From the NCBI GenBank assembly GCA_963791325.1, contig CAWBRU010000021.1, forward strand, positions 248,001-312,000: a stretch of 64,000 nucleotides of DNA, in the 5' to 3' direction. Shown here in pieces: positions 46,957 to 56,215 of the stretch. The stretch comes from JBEVJK01 sp963791325 (GTDB lineage Bacteria > Pseudomonadota > Alphaproteobacteria > Rhizobiales > Rhizobiaceae). Position 1 is the stretch's first letter. Each line of letters starts with the position of its first letter. Position numbers and translations under genes: made by a program. A model generated the notes under the pieces. It saw only the letters and a list, made by a program, of their open reading frames with translations, ran no database searches and was not told where the DNA came from.

Positions 46957-47604
46957 TCAGCTTGTCAGATATGCAGCGTCGTGGAACGACATTTCCGCTG
47001 CGAGCACCGCTTCGAACAGGACCCGAAGCCCATCGCGACGGAAGGCCGGCAGCTGTGGCCCACGAAGATCGAGTTCGGTGCGAACCCACGTGACATGATC
47101 AGCGAAGGGACCGCCCGCATGGAGAGCAACCCAATCGCTGAGATACTCCCGTTGTGGCAGGCAATGCGCGCGACGGCACCAGGTGAGATAGAGCCATTCC
47201 GCGGCGAGGATGCATGCCAGGATCTCTTCATACCCCTGGGTTTCGGCGACATTGAGAAAGATCTCGTGCAGCGATCGTGAGAGCGCATCGGGCGGCAAGG
47301 CAGTCCGCTCAGCAGGCGGCATCCCGGCAGCTTGGAAGGCAGCCATGAAATAGTCCTGCTGGTCCGTGACCAATCCATGCAGACCGAAGGCAAGCCGGGT
47401 TCGCTCCGCGAAAGACGGCGCCTTGGCTACGGCATAGCCCAGCACCCGCGCCGCGCAGTCGACAAAGCCATATTCGACCCGGAGGTAGCGTCGGAACACG
47501 GCATTTTCGACGGTGTCGGCTGTGACATCTCGAAAGAAGCGATGGCCGAGCGCCTTCTCCCAAGTGCTACCGGCGGCGTCTTGCATGTCCTCTGTGAAGC
47601 TCAC
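46957..47604 (-). CDS. TenA-family protein without the usual catalytic Cys
   Basis: This all-helical protein of 215 residues is of the TenA/PqqC fold. Recognisable parts are LGHRFFRDVTADTVENAVFRRYL, DCAARVLGYAVAKAPS and the core helix ILAAEWLYLTWC. In thiaminase-II enzymes such as Bacillus TenA the catalytic Cys precedes this Trp (LPCYWLY); here the position is Ala (LAAEWLY). It may belong to the TenA_E type that handles other pyrimidines, or be non-catalytic. It is the last gene of the importer operon and overlaps the BtpA gene by 4 bases. Confidence 0.82.
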   Translation of the reverse strand: MSFTEDMQDAAGSTWEKALGHRFFRDVTADTVENAVFRRYLRVEYGFVDCAARVLGYAVAKAPSFAERTRLAFGLHGLVTDQQDYFMAAFQAAGMPPAERTALPPDALSRSLHEIFLNVAETQGYEEILACILAAEWLYLTWCRRAHCLPQREYLSDWVALHAGGPFADHVTWVRTELDLRGPQLPAFRRDGLRVLFEAVLAAEMSFHDAAYLTS

Positions 47605-48452
47605 AACGGCTGATTTCCCTTTGCGACGCTGACGAGGCGCTTAGCGGCAACGGGATCGACCGGGTTCCACCATGTGCCGCCGGCCTTGAGCGCACTTGCC
47701 ACGATCACGCCGTCGACAATGCCGAGGAGCGATGCGACGTTCTCGGGCGTGACGCCGCTGCCGACCAGGATGGGAAGGCTGGAGGCGGCCTTGATGCTCC
47801 GGATGTAGTCCAGATCGGCCGCATGACCGGTCCGCTGGCCGGTAGCTATCACCACGTCGGCATTAAAGAACTCGACGTCTCGGACCAACTCGGCAACCGG
47901 CCGGTCCTGCACGATCGCGTGGGCACCATGCTTGACGTGAGCGTCTGCGAAGACCCGCAGTTCCGGAGCACGCACCAGGCTGCGATAGCGCAGCGCCTTT
48001 GCCGCAGCGCCTTCGATGAAGCCTTCGTTGGCGACATAGGCATTGGCCCATTGATTGACGCGGACAAAGCGGGCTCCCGCAGCTGAGGCAACGGCCAAGG
48101 CGTGCAGGGCGGCGTTGGCCAGCACATTGATACCGACCGGAAGGCCGGTCTCGCGGCGGACGCGATCGCTAGCCACTGCCATGTGCGCCGCGGTCTCTGG
48201 GCCAATGTCCTCCGGCTTGGCGAAAGGAATGTCGCCGTGGTTCTCGACAATCAGCCCATCGAAGCCGGCCTCTGCATAAGCGCGTGCATCAGCGAGAGCT
48301 CGGTCATAGATCGGGGTCACGCCTGCAGCGTCATAGTCGGGCGATCCGGGCAACGGCAGCAGGTGAACGACGCCGATGAGAACGCGCTCGGCGCGGCCGA
48401 ACAGGACCTTCAAAGCGTTTCCGCGGTCGCGGGCAACGGAGCTTCCACTCAT
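47601..48452 (-). CDS. BtpA/SgcQ family TIM-barrel protein
   Basis: The protein has 283 residues with an (alpha/beta)8 pattern. Family phrases include GVVHLLPLPGSP, DGLIVENHGDIPF, GLPVGINVLAN and LPILVGSGVTPENVASLL, the last a phosphate-binding-type loop. BtpA was named from photosystem I biogenesis in cyanobacteria, but many proteobacterial members lie in sugar or nucleoside operons (for example sgcQ in E. coli), where they are thought to act on phosphorylated substrates. Its place directly after a PfkB kinase supports that. Exact reaction unknown. Confidence 0.88.
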   Translation of the reverse strand: MSGSSVARDRGNALKVLFGRAERVLIGVVHLLPLPGSPDYDAAGVTPIYDRALADARAYAEAGFDGLIVENHGDIPFAKPEDIGPETAAHMAVASDRVRRETGLPVGINVLANAALHALAVASAAGARFVRVNQWANAYVANEGFIEGAAAKALRYRSLVRAPELRVFADAHVKHGAHAIVQDRPVAELVRDVEFFNADVVIATGQRTGHAADLDYIRSIKAASSLPILVGSGVTPENVASLLGIVDGVIVASALKAGGTWWNPVDPVAAKRLVSVAKGNQPL

Positions 48453-49381
48453 CGGACTTGCTCCTTCAAGCGAAGTATCTGCCGCATCTCTGCGGCAGAG
48501 GGAAAAGACGATACGACGCCACTGCGTGTCACCGCCACGGCGGCCGCCTCGACAGCACAGCTCAGGGCCGTTTCCGGCGATTGGGCCCCGGCGAGACTGG
48601 CCACCAGAACTCCGCAGAAAACGTCTCCGGCACCGACGGTCTCAACGGCGCACACCGGCGGGGCGGCCACGTGGATGCGACGACCTCGCGCAATCCAGGT
48701 GGCACCCGCCGCACCTGCCGTAAGCACGACGGCACCGGCGCCGGCTTCGAGCAGTGCGGCCGCGGCGCGGCCGGGATCGGCATCGCCCCCGAGTTCGATT
48801 GCCTCTACACGGTTGACCACAGCGAGATCAATTCTCGGCCAATCGTACTCTCTAGCCGGATAGGTGGGTGACGGGTTGAGTACGGTGATCCCGCCATGCT
48901 CCTTGGCCAAGTCGGTGCAACGGCGCGTCACGTCCGGCCGCAAGTTGCCTTGGAGCAGAACGTAGTCGCCGGCGCCTATCTCGTGCGCGATTGCGGTCGT
49001 GGCCAGAGGATCGAATGCCGTTGCAGCATCGATCAAGCTGACGATTGTGTTCTCGCCTGCATGATCCACGTAGATGATGCACCGGTCGCTGTGTCCCCAC
49101 CACTCCCAAAGTCCGTCGGTCGCAACGCCTTCCGCCATGAGATGGGCGCGGATGCGGCGCCCAATTTCGTCTTTGCCGACCGCTGCCACGAGTTGTACAG
49201 GAGTCCCACAACGCGCGATAGCGACCGCTTGGTTGGCGCCCTTACCCCCGAAATCCTCCCGCGTGCCGGGCTTCGCGACCAAGGTTTCTCCAGGCACTGG
49301 AAATCGCTCCAGCCGGATCACGGTGTCGATGGTTGCATTCCCGATGACGTGGATCATCCCGATAGTCGCGCTGGTGGTCAC
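48449..49381 (-). CDS. PfkB-family (ribokinase-like) kinase
   Basis: This 310-residue carbohydrate/nucleoside kinase has the first signature as GGKGANQAVAIARCG and the second as ETVGAGDVFCGVL, with the catalytic Asp in GAGD. The start GTG 49381 overlaps the stop of the phosphotriesterase gene (GTGA), matching the coupling seen through the operon; an ATG at 49357 is the alternative. It probably phosphorylates the product released by the hydrolase and passes it to the BtpA protein. Confidence 0.9.
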   Translation of the reverse strand: MTTSATIGMIHVIGNATIDTVIRLERFPVPGETLVAKPGTREDFGGKGANQAVAIARCGTPVQLVAAVGKDEIGRRIRAHLMAEGVATDGLWEWWGHSDRCIIYVDHAGENTIVSLIDAATAFDPLATTAIAHEIGAGDYVLLQGNLRPDVTRRCTDLAKEHGGITVLNPSPTYPAREYDWPRIDLAVVNRVEAIELGGDADPGRAAAALLEAGAGAVVLTAGAAGATWIARGRRIHVAAPPVCAVETVGAGDVFCGVLVASLAGAQSPETALSCAVEAAAVAVTRSGVVSSFPSAAEMRQILRLKEQVR

Positions 49382-50475
49382 GCGCCACGATTGGAGGTGA
49401 GCTTGCCGCGCGCCCGATGTTCGGCCGAGAACACACGGCATGGGTTGTCGATCATCAGGTGATCGATCGTCGCCTGGTCGATGCCGTGACGTTTCAGCCT
49501 CGGCACGAAATGCTTCAGGATGTAGCCGTAGCCGAAACCGCCATGGCGGGTCAGCATCATTTTCAAAAAAACGTCTTGAGAAAGCAGGATCGCGTCCAGA
49601 TAGCCGTCGTCGATGAGGGAGCGGATGGCGCTCGCGTTCTCCTCGTCGCAAGGCGACTGCGCCTGCTGGTCGGCATAGAAATAATCCATGCCGATCATGT
49701 CGTATTCCAGGAAGGCACCGCGGTCGGCAAGGCTGCGCTGGTAGGCTTTGTCATCCAAGCTGGGATTCATGTGGCAAAGAACGACGTGGTTGAGATCGGC
49801 ACCTTCCTCTTCGATCACATCGAGGACTCGGTGAGCGAGCCGTTCCCAGCCTGGCAGATGGATCGACAGTGGTACGCCGCTGATCTTCGAAGCGCGTGCG
49901 GCACCCCGCAACACCTTCTCCTCGGCTTGAGTGAAGTCCTTGCTGATGCCAATCTCGCCGATCAGACCCGCGCAGGTATCCGGGCGATCGCCGAAAGCTC
50001 CGCAATCCCGGGCGATCGCCTGCGCGATCTCTTCGATCGACATCTCCTTCACCTCGTCGGGATGAGAGGCCTCGAGATAGTAGCCGGCGCCCATCACGAT
50101 ATGCAGGCCGGTGCGTCGACTGATCCGCTTCAGTGCAGTGGGGTCACGGCCGATTCCGTGGTTAGTCGGATCGACGACTGTCCTCCCGCCATGCTCGACG
50201 AAATGCATCAGCTCGTCGGCAGCGACGTCGACGTCCAAGAGGCCGCAATTGTCCCGATTGAGGAACGGGTTCATGCGGAGCTCACCGAGCATTGAAACGT
50301 CGAGAGGTTTATACGCTAGCCCGATATGGCTGGCGCAACAGGGTCGTTTCCACCAACTCGATGTGTCCAGCACGATGTGCTCGTGCATGAGCGTGACGCC
50401 CATCTGCTCCACCGGAATCGGCCCGAGCACGGTCATCACTTTCCCGGATTGTACACCGACCGACGTTGCGCTCAT
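49378..50475 (-). CDS. Phosphotriesterase-family metal hydrolase
   Basis: This 365-residue amidohydrolase-superfamily enzyme of the phosphotriesterase/lactonase branch shows the metal ligands as HEHIV (HxH), the bridging acidic residue in LIGEIGIS, His in SIHLPGW, His in LCHMNPS and Asp in LSQDVF. Most natural substrates of this branch are lactones or sugar phosphate-like esters rather than organophosphates. It lies between the permease and the PfkB kinase, so it likely hydrolyses the imported compound to give a kinase substrate. Confidence 0.9.
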   Translation of the reverse strand: MSATSVGVQSGKVMTVLGPIPVEQMGVTLMHEHIVLDTSSWWKRPCCASHIGLAYKPLDVSMLGELRMNPFLNRDNCGLLDVDVAADELMHFVEHGGRTVVDPTNHGIGRDPTALKRISRRTGLHIVMGAGYYLEASHPDEVKEMSIEEIAQAIARDCGAFGDRPDTCAGLIGEIGISKDFTQAEEKVLRGAARASKISGVPLSIHLPGWERLAHRVLDVIEEEGADLNHVVLCHMNPSLDDKAYQRSLADRGAFLEYDMIGMDYFYADQQAQSPCDEENASAIRSLIDDGYLDAILLSQDVFLKMMLTRHGGFGYGYILKHFVPRLKRHGIDQATIDHLMIDNPCRVFSAEHRARGKLTSNRGA

Positions 50476-50500
50476 GATTGCAACCGCTCCATCTCCGAGG

Positions 50501-51466
50501 TCAACCTGCTCGCCTTCCGGTCCGGAACAGGCGGAAGTTCAGCCAGATCGCGATCAGGATGATGATACCGGTGACGATCGGGGTAAGGAAAGGCGACAGG
50601 TGTGAAAGGATCAGACCATTGCCGATAACGGCGACTGTCAGCGCGCCCAGCACGGTTCCGACCATCGTGCCGCGGCCGCCGAACAGGCTGGTGCCGCCGA
50701 GCACCACCGCTGCGATCACATCGAGCTCGAACCCAAGCCCCGCGTTTGAAGAGCCGCTGCCCAGGCGTGCCGCAATGATGACACCGGCCACCGCCGCGGC
50801 AAGACCGCTCAGGACGTAGACCTCCAGGATGACGCGCCGCGTGTTGATGCCGGCTCGGCGCACTGCCTCCCTATTGGCGCCAATACCCGTGACATAGCGT
50901 CCGAACGTGGTGTCGCTGAAAGCGATATATCCGGCGATCAGGATCGCCACGGCAATAATCGCCGGCAGCGGGAAGCCGAACACCCAGCCGCGACCAATCG
51001 CGTTGAACGGGCTGTTGGGATCGATCGGAATCGAGTAGCCCTTGGTGAGGAGCAGCGCTGTGCCGCGGATCGTGCTCAATCCCGCAAGGGTTACGATGAA
51101 GGCGGGGATGCCTTCATAAGCGATGAAGAATCCCTGGATGGCGCCGATGACGGCACCGGCTGCCAGCATCAGCACTACGACGAGCGGCCAGGGCATCCCG
51201 GCTTGCAGCGAGATGGCGGCAAGCGCATTGACCAGGGCCAGGATCGATCCAACCGAGAGATCGATTCCGGCAGTCGTGATTACGAACGTCATCGCGACCG
51301 CCACGATCATAAGCGGCGCGACCTGTCGCAATATGTTGAGCAGGTTGCCCTGGGTGAGAAACGTATCTGTAACTAACGAAAATAGCAGGACCACCAGAAC
51401 GAAGAAGAGGGCAATGCTGGCGACGCCACCATTGTCGTGGGTAAACATGCGGAGACGGTTGTTCAC
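50501..51466 (-). CDS. Ribose-type ABC transporter permease
   Basis: This 321-residue RbsC-like inner-membrane permease has about eight to ten hydrophobic helices, the family phrase TTAGIDLSVGSILALVNA and the coupling loop FGRYVTGIGANREAVRRAGI, followed by GGTSLFGGRG. It overlaps the ATPase gene by 4 bases and is followed 25 bases later by the hydrolase gene. The substrate is likely a sugar, nucleoside or sugar acid derivative. Confidence 0.92.
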   Translation of the reverse strand: MNNRLRMFTHDNGGVASIALFFVLVVLLFSLVTDTFLTQGNLLNILRQVAPLMIVAVAMTFVITTAGIDLSVGSILALVNALAAISLQAGMPWPLVVVLMLAAGAVIGAIQGFFIAYEGIPAFIVTLAGLSTIRGTALLLTKGYSIPIDPNSPFNAIGRGWVFGFPLPAIIAVAILIAGYIAFSDTTFGRYVTGIGANREAVRRAGINTRRVILEVYVLSGLAAAVAGVIIAARLGSGSSNAGLGFELDVIAAVVLGGTSLFGGRGTMVGTVLGALTVAVIGNGLILSHLSPFLTPIVTGIIILIAIWLNFRLFRTGRRAG

Positions 51467-52257
51467 GGCGCGCGCTCCGTGCGGCCGCGTGCGGAAACGG
51501 ACTGGAACTTCCGCCCCACAATGAGATTGACCAGTTCCTCGATGTTCGTTTCACCGATCTGCCGCTCGGCAACGTTGCGGCCTTCATACATCACCATGAT
51601 ACGGTCACAGACTACAAAGAGGTCCTGCAACCGATGGGTGATCAGGATCACGCTGACGCCCCTCGCGCTCACATTCTTGATCAGCTGCAGCACGGCGTCC
51701 ACCTCGGCAACCGCCAGTGCAGCCGTCGGTTCGTCCATGATCAAGACCAGAGGATCGAAAGACGCCGCGCGCCCGATCGCTATGCTCTGGCGCTGGCCGC
51801 CCGAGAGGTTTTCGACCTTGAGCCGCGTGTTCGGCATCCGGATGTCCAGCCGCTGGAGCATGGCGGCGGCATCCCTGTGCATCTTGGCCTTGTCCATGAG
51901 CGGAAAGCCCAGGATGCGACGTTTGGGTTCCCGTCCGAGCATGAGATTGCCGGCAACGTCGATCGTGTCGCAGAGCGAGAGGTCCTGGTAGACCATTTCT
52001 ACGCGCTGCTGCCGGGCATCGGCGGGCGAGGTGAAATGCACCGGCTGCCCGTCGAGCAGGATACGGCCGGAATCCGGAACAACTGCGCCTGACAGTACCT
52101 TGCTCAGGGTGGATTTGCCTGCGCCGTTGTCACCGATCAGGCCGAGCACCTCGCCGACCCGGAGCTCGAGATTGACGCGATCGAGCGACTTGATGGCCCC
52201 GAAGGACTTGCTGATGTCCTCCATTTTGACGCGGGTCGGCACTGGATCCACGGGCAT
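51463..52257 (-). CDS. Ribose-type ABC transporter ATPase (single domain)
   Basis: This 264-residue ATPase has Walker A GDNGAGKSTLSKVL, signature NLSGGQRQSIAIGRA, Walker B LVLIMDEPTAALA and the switch His in LITHRL. Only one ATPase domain is present, as in the importer at 24961-25782, so both importers share the same unusual single-domain layout. It is separated from the binding-protein gene by a hairpin-containing spacer. Confidence 0.92.
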   Translation of the reverse strand: MPVDPVPTRVKMEDISKSFGAIKSLDRVNLELRVGEVLGLIGDNGAGKSTLSKVLSGAVVPDSGRILLDGQPVHFTSPADARQQRVEMVYQDLSLCDTIDVAGNLMLGREPKRRILGFPLMDKAKMHRDAAAMLQRLDIRMPNTRLKVENLSGGQRQSIAIGRAASFDPLVLIMDEPTAALAVAEVDAVLQLIKNVSARGVSVILITHRLQDLFVVCDRIMVMYEGRNVAERQIGETNIEELVNLIVGRKFQSVSARGRTERAP

Positions 52258-52280
52258 CTCGCGACCTATCGGATAAAGGC

Positions 52281-52302
52281 GCCGGAGGGGCGTCCCTCCG
52301 GC
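52281..52302 (-). terminator. Hairpin between binding-protein and ATPase genes
   Basis: GCCGGAGGG-ACGC-CCCTCCGGC (read on the minus strand) forms a 9-base perfect stem with a 4-base loop in the 63-base spacer. Hairpins here usually protect the binding-protein mRNA or partly stop transcription, so that binding protein exceeds ATPase and permease. No T-run follows. Confidence 0.55.
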
Positions 52303-52320
52303 TCAGGGCGGAAACCCAGC

Positions 52321-53259
52321 CTACTTGAAGAGGCTGCGGAATTTGTCGACGTTCTCCTTGGTGACAATGGTCACCGGAATGTCGATGTTGGGTTCGATTT
52401 TCTCGCCCTTCTTCAGCTTCAGGATGGTGTTTACCCCGGCTTCGCCCTCCTTGTATGGATCTTGCTGCACGACGGCGACTATCCAACCCTCATCGATGCC
52501 CTTGATCGCTTGAGCCGTCAGATCCCAGCCAAAGACTTTCACCTTGTCGGTCGCATTCTGGCTGGTGACGGCCGAGATGGCCCCGATCAAGGCCGGCTCG
52601 CCGGTTGCGTATATCGCCATCATGTCCGGGTTAGCGGTCATCAGGTTCTCAGATGCCGTGAGCGCAACGTCCTGGATGTTCTGACCATCGACCGTGTCGA
52701 GGAACGTGACACCGTCAGATTGGGCGGCGGCCTTGAAGCCGTCGAGACGCTGGTTCTGGATGAACGAGTTGAGCGCACCGACAATGCCTACCTTAGCCTT
52801 GCCGCCCATGCTGTTCTTTGCGTAGTCGGCGAAGTACTTGCCGATTTGTTCGCCTGCACCCTTGTTGTCAACACCGATGAAGGCGGCATTGTCGCCGTCA
52901 GGAATACGTGCATCGATCGCAACAACAGGGATGCCCGCGTTTTTCGCCGCCGTGATCGCCGGCTTCACGCCGTTCACGTCGATCGCCACGAGTACGATGC
53001 CATCGACCTTCTGCGTAATGTAGTCCTCGATGGCGCTGTTCTGGGCAGCGGCCTGGTTGTTGGCATTGAAAATGACAAGCTTCGCGCCCGCCTTGTCCGC
53101 CGCTGCTTTGGCGCCGTCGTTGATCTGATTGAAGAACAGAGCCTGCTGATTGATGGTCACGAGGGCGATTGTCTCGGCCTCGGCCGCGGTAGCGAATCCG
53201 AGCCCGAAAAGGACCGCGGCCACTGCTACTTTTCGTTTGATTTTGCTGCTGCTGATCAT
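52321..53259 (-). CDS. Ribose-type periplasmic substrate-binding protein
   Basis: This 312-residue RbsB-like binding protein has a signal peptide at 1-28 (cleavage near AEAE), then ETIALVTINQQALFFNQINDG, FNANNQAAAQNSAIEDYI and the cleft phrase VAIDARIPDGDNAAFIGVDN. AAGGA lies 9 bases before ATG 53259. It is the first gene of the seven-gene minus-strand operon ending with the TenA-like gene. The Asn/Asp/Arg cleft residues fit a sugar-like ligand. Confidence 0.92.
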   Translation of the reverse strand: MISSSKIKRKVAVAAVLFGLGFATAAEAETIALVTINQQALFFNQINDGAKAAADKAGAKLVIFNANNQAAAQNSAIEDYITQKVDGIVLVAIDVNGVKPAITAAKNAGIPVVAIDARIPDGDNAAFIGVDNKGAGEQIGKYFADYAKNSMGGKAKVGIVGALNSFIQNQRLDGFKAAAQSDGVTFLDTVDGQNIQDVALTASENLMTANPDMMAIYATGEPALIGAISAVTSQNATDKVKVFGWDLTAQAIKGIDEGWIVAVVQQDPYKEGEAGVNTILKLKKGEKIEPNIDIPVTIVTKENVDKFRSLFK

Positions 53260-53724
53260 GTCGTCTTATCCTTCTCCCTGATATTCCAGACCAATTGCCC
53301 GGTTGATCCTGATCCCCGGCGAGTGCTTCGGCGCGGCTGCCGGCCGCAGAGGCCGAAGACCTCCAATCCCCTATACATGCCGGCAAGGCAGGAGGCGACA
53401 TGATCCTCGCACCGGCAGATGAAAGCCGCGATGGTTCCTCCATTCCTGAAACGCCGTTCGCCACCTTGCGAGGGCGGCGTCACTGTCCCGCAACCGACGC
53501 ACGACGGTGGGCTCTTTTTCGCTCACCGTTGGAAATCTCCAAAGTGGTCAGTACAAGGCCTGCCGCCTGGAAACCGCAGAGCGAGCGAACCACCGGATCG
53601 ATCTGGGACTCAATCACCGGTTGACAATTCGAGCAGGTAGGGGCAAAAGTTGCGGCACATTGGATTGCTATGCCCGGCGCCGGCGTCCTATGCCTCCGAC
53701 CACCAACCTTCTGCGAGCCGTCCG
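53260..53724. other. Operon promoter region and prophage left boundary
   Basis: The 465 bases separate the minus-strand importer operon from the plus-strand phage genes. I see no gene and no tRNA or repeat that would mark the left attachment site. Confidence 0.4.
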
Positions 53725-54377
53725 ATGCGGCTCATCGTCGAGCGACAGCGCCTCGAGCTGGTCGCGTCCATGCAGGAAAGTGCGCGGGTTCTGGCGAGCC
53801 GGCGCTGGCAGCAGGAAGCGTTCCGCGGCGTGGTCGACCCTGGCCGTCGAACCAAGACCGAGGTGCAGCGCGCAGTCCACAAGCAGATGGCGACGAAACG
53901 CTATGGCCTGGTCAGCGCCAACACCCGCGGCACGCCGAAGTGGGCCGAGCTTGTCTTCGAGATCCACGGCGTGACCGGCGGCCAGCGGATCGAGCAGTAC
54001 AAGGGCCTGCAGGTGTTGAAGTCCGCAGGCGGTCAGGCCGACGGCGGCGCGGTGCAGTCAGGGGTGTGGAACGCCCCAAGAATTTTTCAGCGCTCGTTCG
54101 CAGCCAAGGGAAGCTTCTTTGCCCTGCTGCCGGGCGGCAGCGGCAAGGTGGCTCCGCGTGTCCTCTGGACCTGCCGCTCCAAGCCTGCCAGCCGCGTGAT
54201 GCCTCGGGCCGCTTTGCGCCATCGGGCAGGACTTACGGCCGGGTGAGAAGACTGTTCGGACCATCGCTGATGAAGGAGATCGTCAAGGACGATGCCTTGG
54301 CCACCTTCGAGCGGGTCGGGCCGCCGCTACTCGGCGACAAGGTTCTTGCCCGCATGAACAGGCTGCTGGACTTCTGA
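53725..54377 (+). pseudogene. Prophage minor tail protein Z-like, frameshifted
   Basis: From ATG 53725 (MRLIVERQRLELVASMQESA) the frame encodes a protein like phage minor tail protein Z/tail-completion proteins, with TKRYGLVSANTRGTPKWAEL and FQRSFAAKGSFFALLPGG. Near 54180-54200 it shifts; the family-like continuation DASGRFAPSGRTYGRV...LMKEIVKD lies in another frame and ends with TGA at 54375-54377. The total would be ~215 residues. The stop overlaps the next gene (TGATG). Confidence 0.65.
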
Positions 54378-54736
54378 TGTCAGCACAGCCTGAGGGATCA
54401 TCAGCGGACGAGGTCAACGCCGCGGAGCTGGCGCGGGTGCTCGGTGTGACCGAAGCGCGTATCCGCCAGCTCGTCGGGGCAGGGGTCATCCCCCGACGTC
54501 GGCACGGGGTCTATCCGCTGCGCGAGGCGGTGCAAGGCTATCTGGCCTCGAAGCTGGAGAGCTTGGCCAAGGCGCAGGGAAGCTCATCAGCGGACCGGCT
54601 GAGAGACGAACGAGCCAAGGAGATCGCCCAGAGGACTGCTCTCCGCGAAAGGGTCCTGATCCACATCGACGAGGCGACGGCCGCACTCGACGAGATCGTC
54701 GGCGCCTATCTCGAGCCGGTCTCCGGCCTGCGCTGC
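54377..54736 (+). pseudogene. Nu1-like terminase small subunit, 3' end replaced
   Basis: A helix-turn-helix DNA-binding protein starts MSAQPEGSSADEVNAAELAR and has VLGVTEARIRQLVGAGVIPR, the winged-helix signature of phage terminase small subunits (Nu1 type), then a helical linker (LRDERAKEIAQRTALRERVL). After about 115 residues, at EPVSGL, the homology ends and baseplate gene J begins in another frame. The C-terminal part and the genes that normally follow (large subunit, portal, capsid) are missing. Confidence 0.65.
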
Positions 54737-55401
54737 TCAGGGCGCGGATCAACGATGCGGCGAAAGCCAACCTGGTCGCCTTCGCCGGCGGCGGGGACCT
54801 CGACCATCTCGCCGGATTCCATGACGTCGTTCGACTTGGCGGCGAAGCGGACCTTGCCGCCTGCGGCACCGCACGATCCTGGCGATCCAGGCCAGGTCTC
54901 CCGGCGGCTCGAAATACTGGTACCAGGCGGCGGCACTGAGGGCCGACCTGCGCATCCGCGATGTCGCCGTCTACCGCGAAGACTTTCTGCCGGTGGTGCA
55001 TGTCGCGGTGCTTTCGTCCGAGAACGGCGGCATTGCCGATCAAGCCATGCTCGAAGCCGTAGGCGACGAGGTGCGGTCCGATAAAGTGCGGCTGATCAAC
55101 GACTGGGTCGTGGTCGAGACGGCGGTGTCACAGGTAGTGCCTGTCGCGGCCGACATCTGGCTGCTTCCGGAGGCACCGCTCACTGCCTTCGACATTCTCG
55201 AGCATTCACTGCGCGAGGCATCGGCGACCGAGATGTCGATCGGCTTCGACCTCGATATCTCCTGGATCGAGGCGCGGCTGCATGCGGCCGGGGGTGAAGA
55301 GAGTCAAAGCGACCTCGCCTGCCACGAGCATGGTCGCAGATCCGAACACCGCCATCGCGCTCGGCACTGTCACCCTGACCAACAAGGGCCGGGCATTCTG
55401 A
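54733..55401 (+). pseudogene. Baseplate assembly protein J (gpJ), frameshifted
   Basis: P2 gpJ-type sequence in pieces: LLRARINDAAKANLVAFAGGG, then after a shift near 54857 the phrase ARSPGGSKYWYQAAALRADL, VAVYREDFLPVVHVAVLSSE and a long intact middle, and after a second shift at about 55292 (an extra G in GGGG) the ending NTAIALGTVTLTNKGRAF with stop 55399-55401. The protein would form part of the baseplate wedge. Start is lost in the Nu1 fusion. Confidence 0.8.
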
Positions 55402-56210
55402 TGCGGCGGCATCTCCTGCCCCGCAATGCGACTGCCGCAGAGAAGGCGCTCAGTGCGGCGCTCGACCGGCTGCCGGAACTGTCGATCGGAGCCCAGGCGA
55501 TCCGCGGCTTCAAGTTCGATCCGGTGCCGGCCGTCGTTCCGCATCTGATCCTCGAATACCGCCTTGGCGAGATCGAGGACTTCTTTTCTACGCCGGCGAC
55601 TGGCGCAGGATCCTGCGCGAGGGGATCATCTGGCAGCGGCTGCGCGGTACGCCGGCAGCAATGCACCGCGGCCTCTCCTGGATCGACACCGACGGAACGA
55701 TCGAAGAGAACCCGGTCGACCGGTTCAAACGGTGGTGGTTCCAGCTGCATCTGCCCGGCGAGGCGGCGAACACCAACTTCGTCTCGCCGATGATCGCAAT
55801 CACCCGGGCGAGCAAGCCGATGCGCTCCGAGTTCGCCCGAGTGACGGCCGGCTTCGACGTGCGCGGCTTCCGGCTCGACGCCAGGCGGCTGAACGGCGGC
55901 GGGTCTTCTGAACTCCTGGTCCGGCGTCCGCCGGGCGGAGGGCGAGCCGCTGCTGTCGTTGCGCAGACGCCAGCCAACCCAGCTGGTCGAGGGCGCCATG
56001 GCCGAGCTGGCCATGACCGAGAGGCGCCACATCGGCCGGCTCTTGAAGACGCCGGCGCTGATTGCTGTCGAGCAGAAGTCAAGATTTGGCGCCACGCCCA
56101 ACAGTCGGTTCGCTGACTATTACGATCCAGACACCGTTCCCTTCAACAGCGCGCCGTTCTCGGATCTCCCCTTCAGCGTTCCCTCAATCGTCGCCCAGAT
56201 GGAGCATTGA
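55401..56210 (+). pseudogene. Phage tail protein I (gpI), two frameshifts
   Basis: It starts MRRHLLPRNATAAEKALSAA, overlapping the gpJ stop (TGATG), and carries the gpI phrase LEYRLGEIEDFF. A shift near 55584 (extra TT) leads to GDWRRILREGIIWQRLRGTP and FARVTAGFDVRGFRLDARRL. A second near 55899 (extra T) leads to LLNSWSGVRRAEGEP and an end at 56208-56210. Apart from the indels the gene is complete and in the P2 order after J. Confidence 0.8.
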
Positions 56211-56215
56211 CCACC

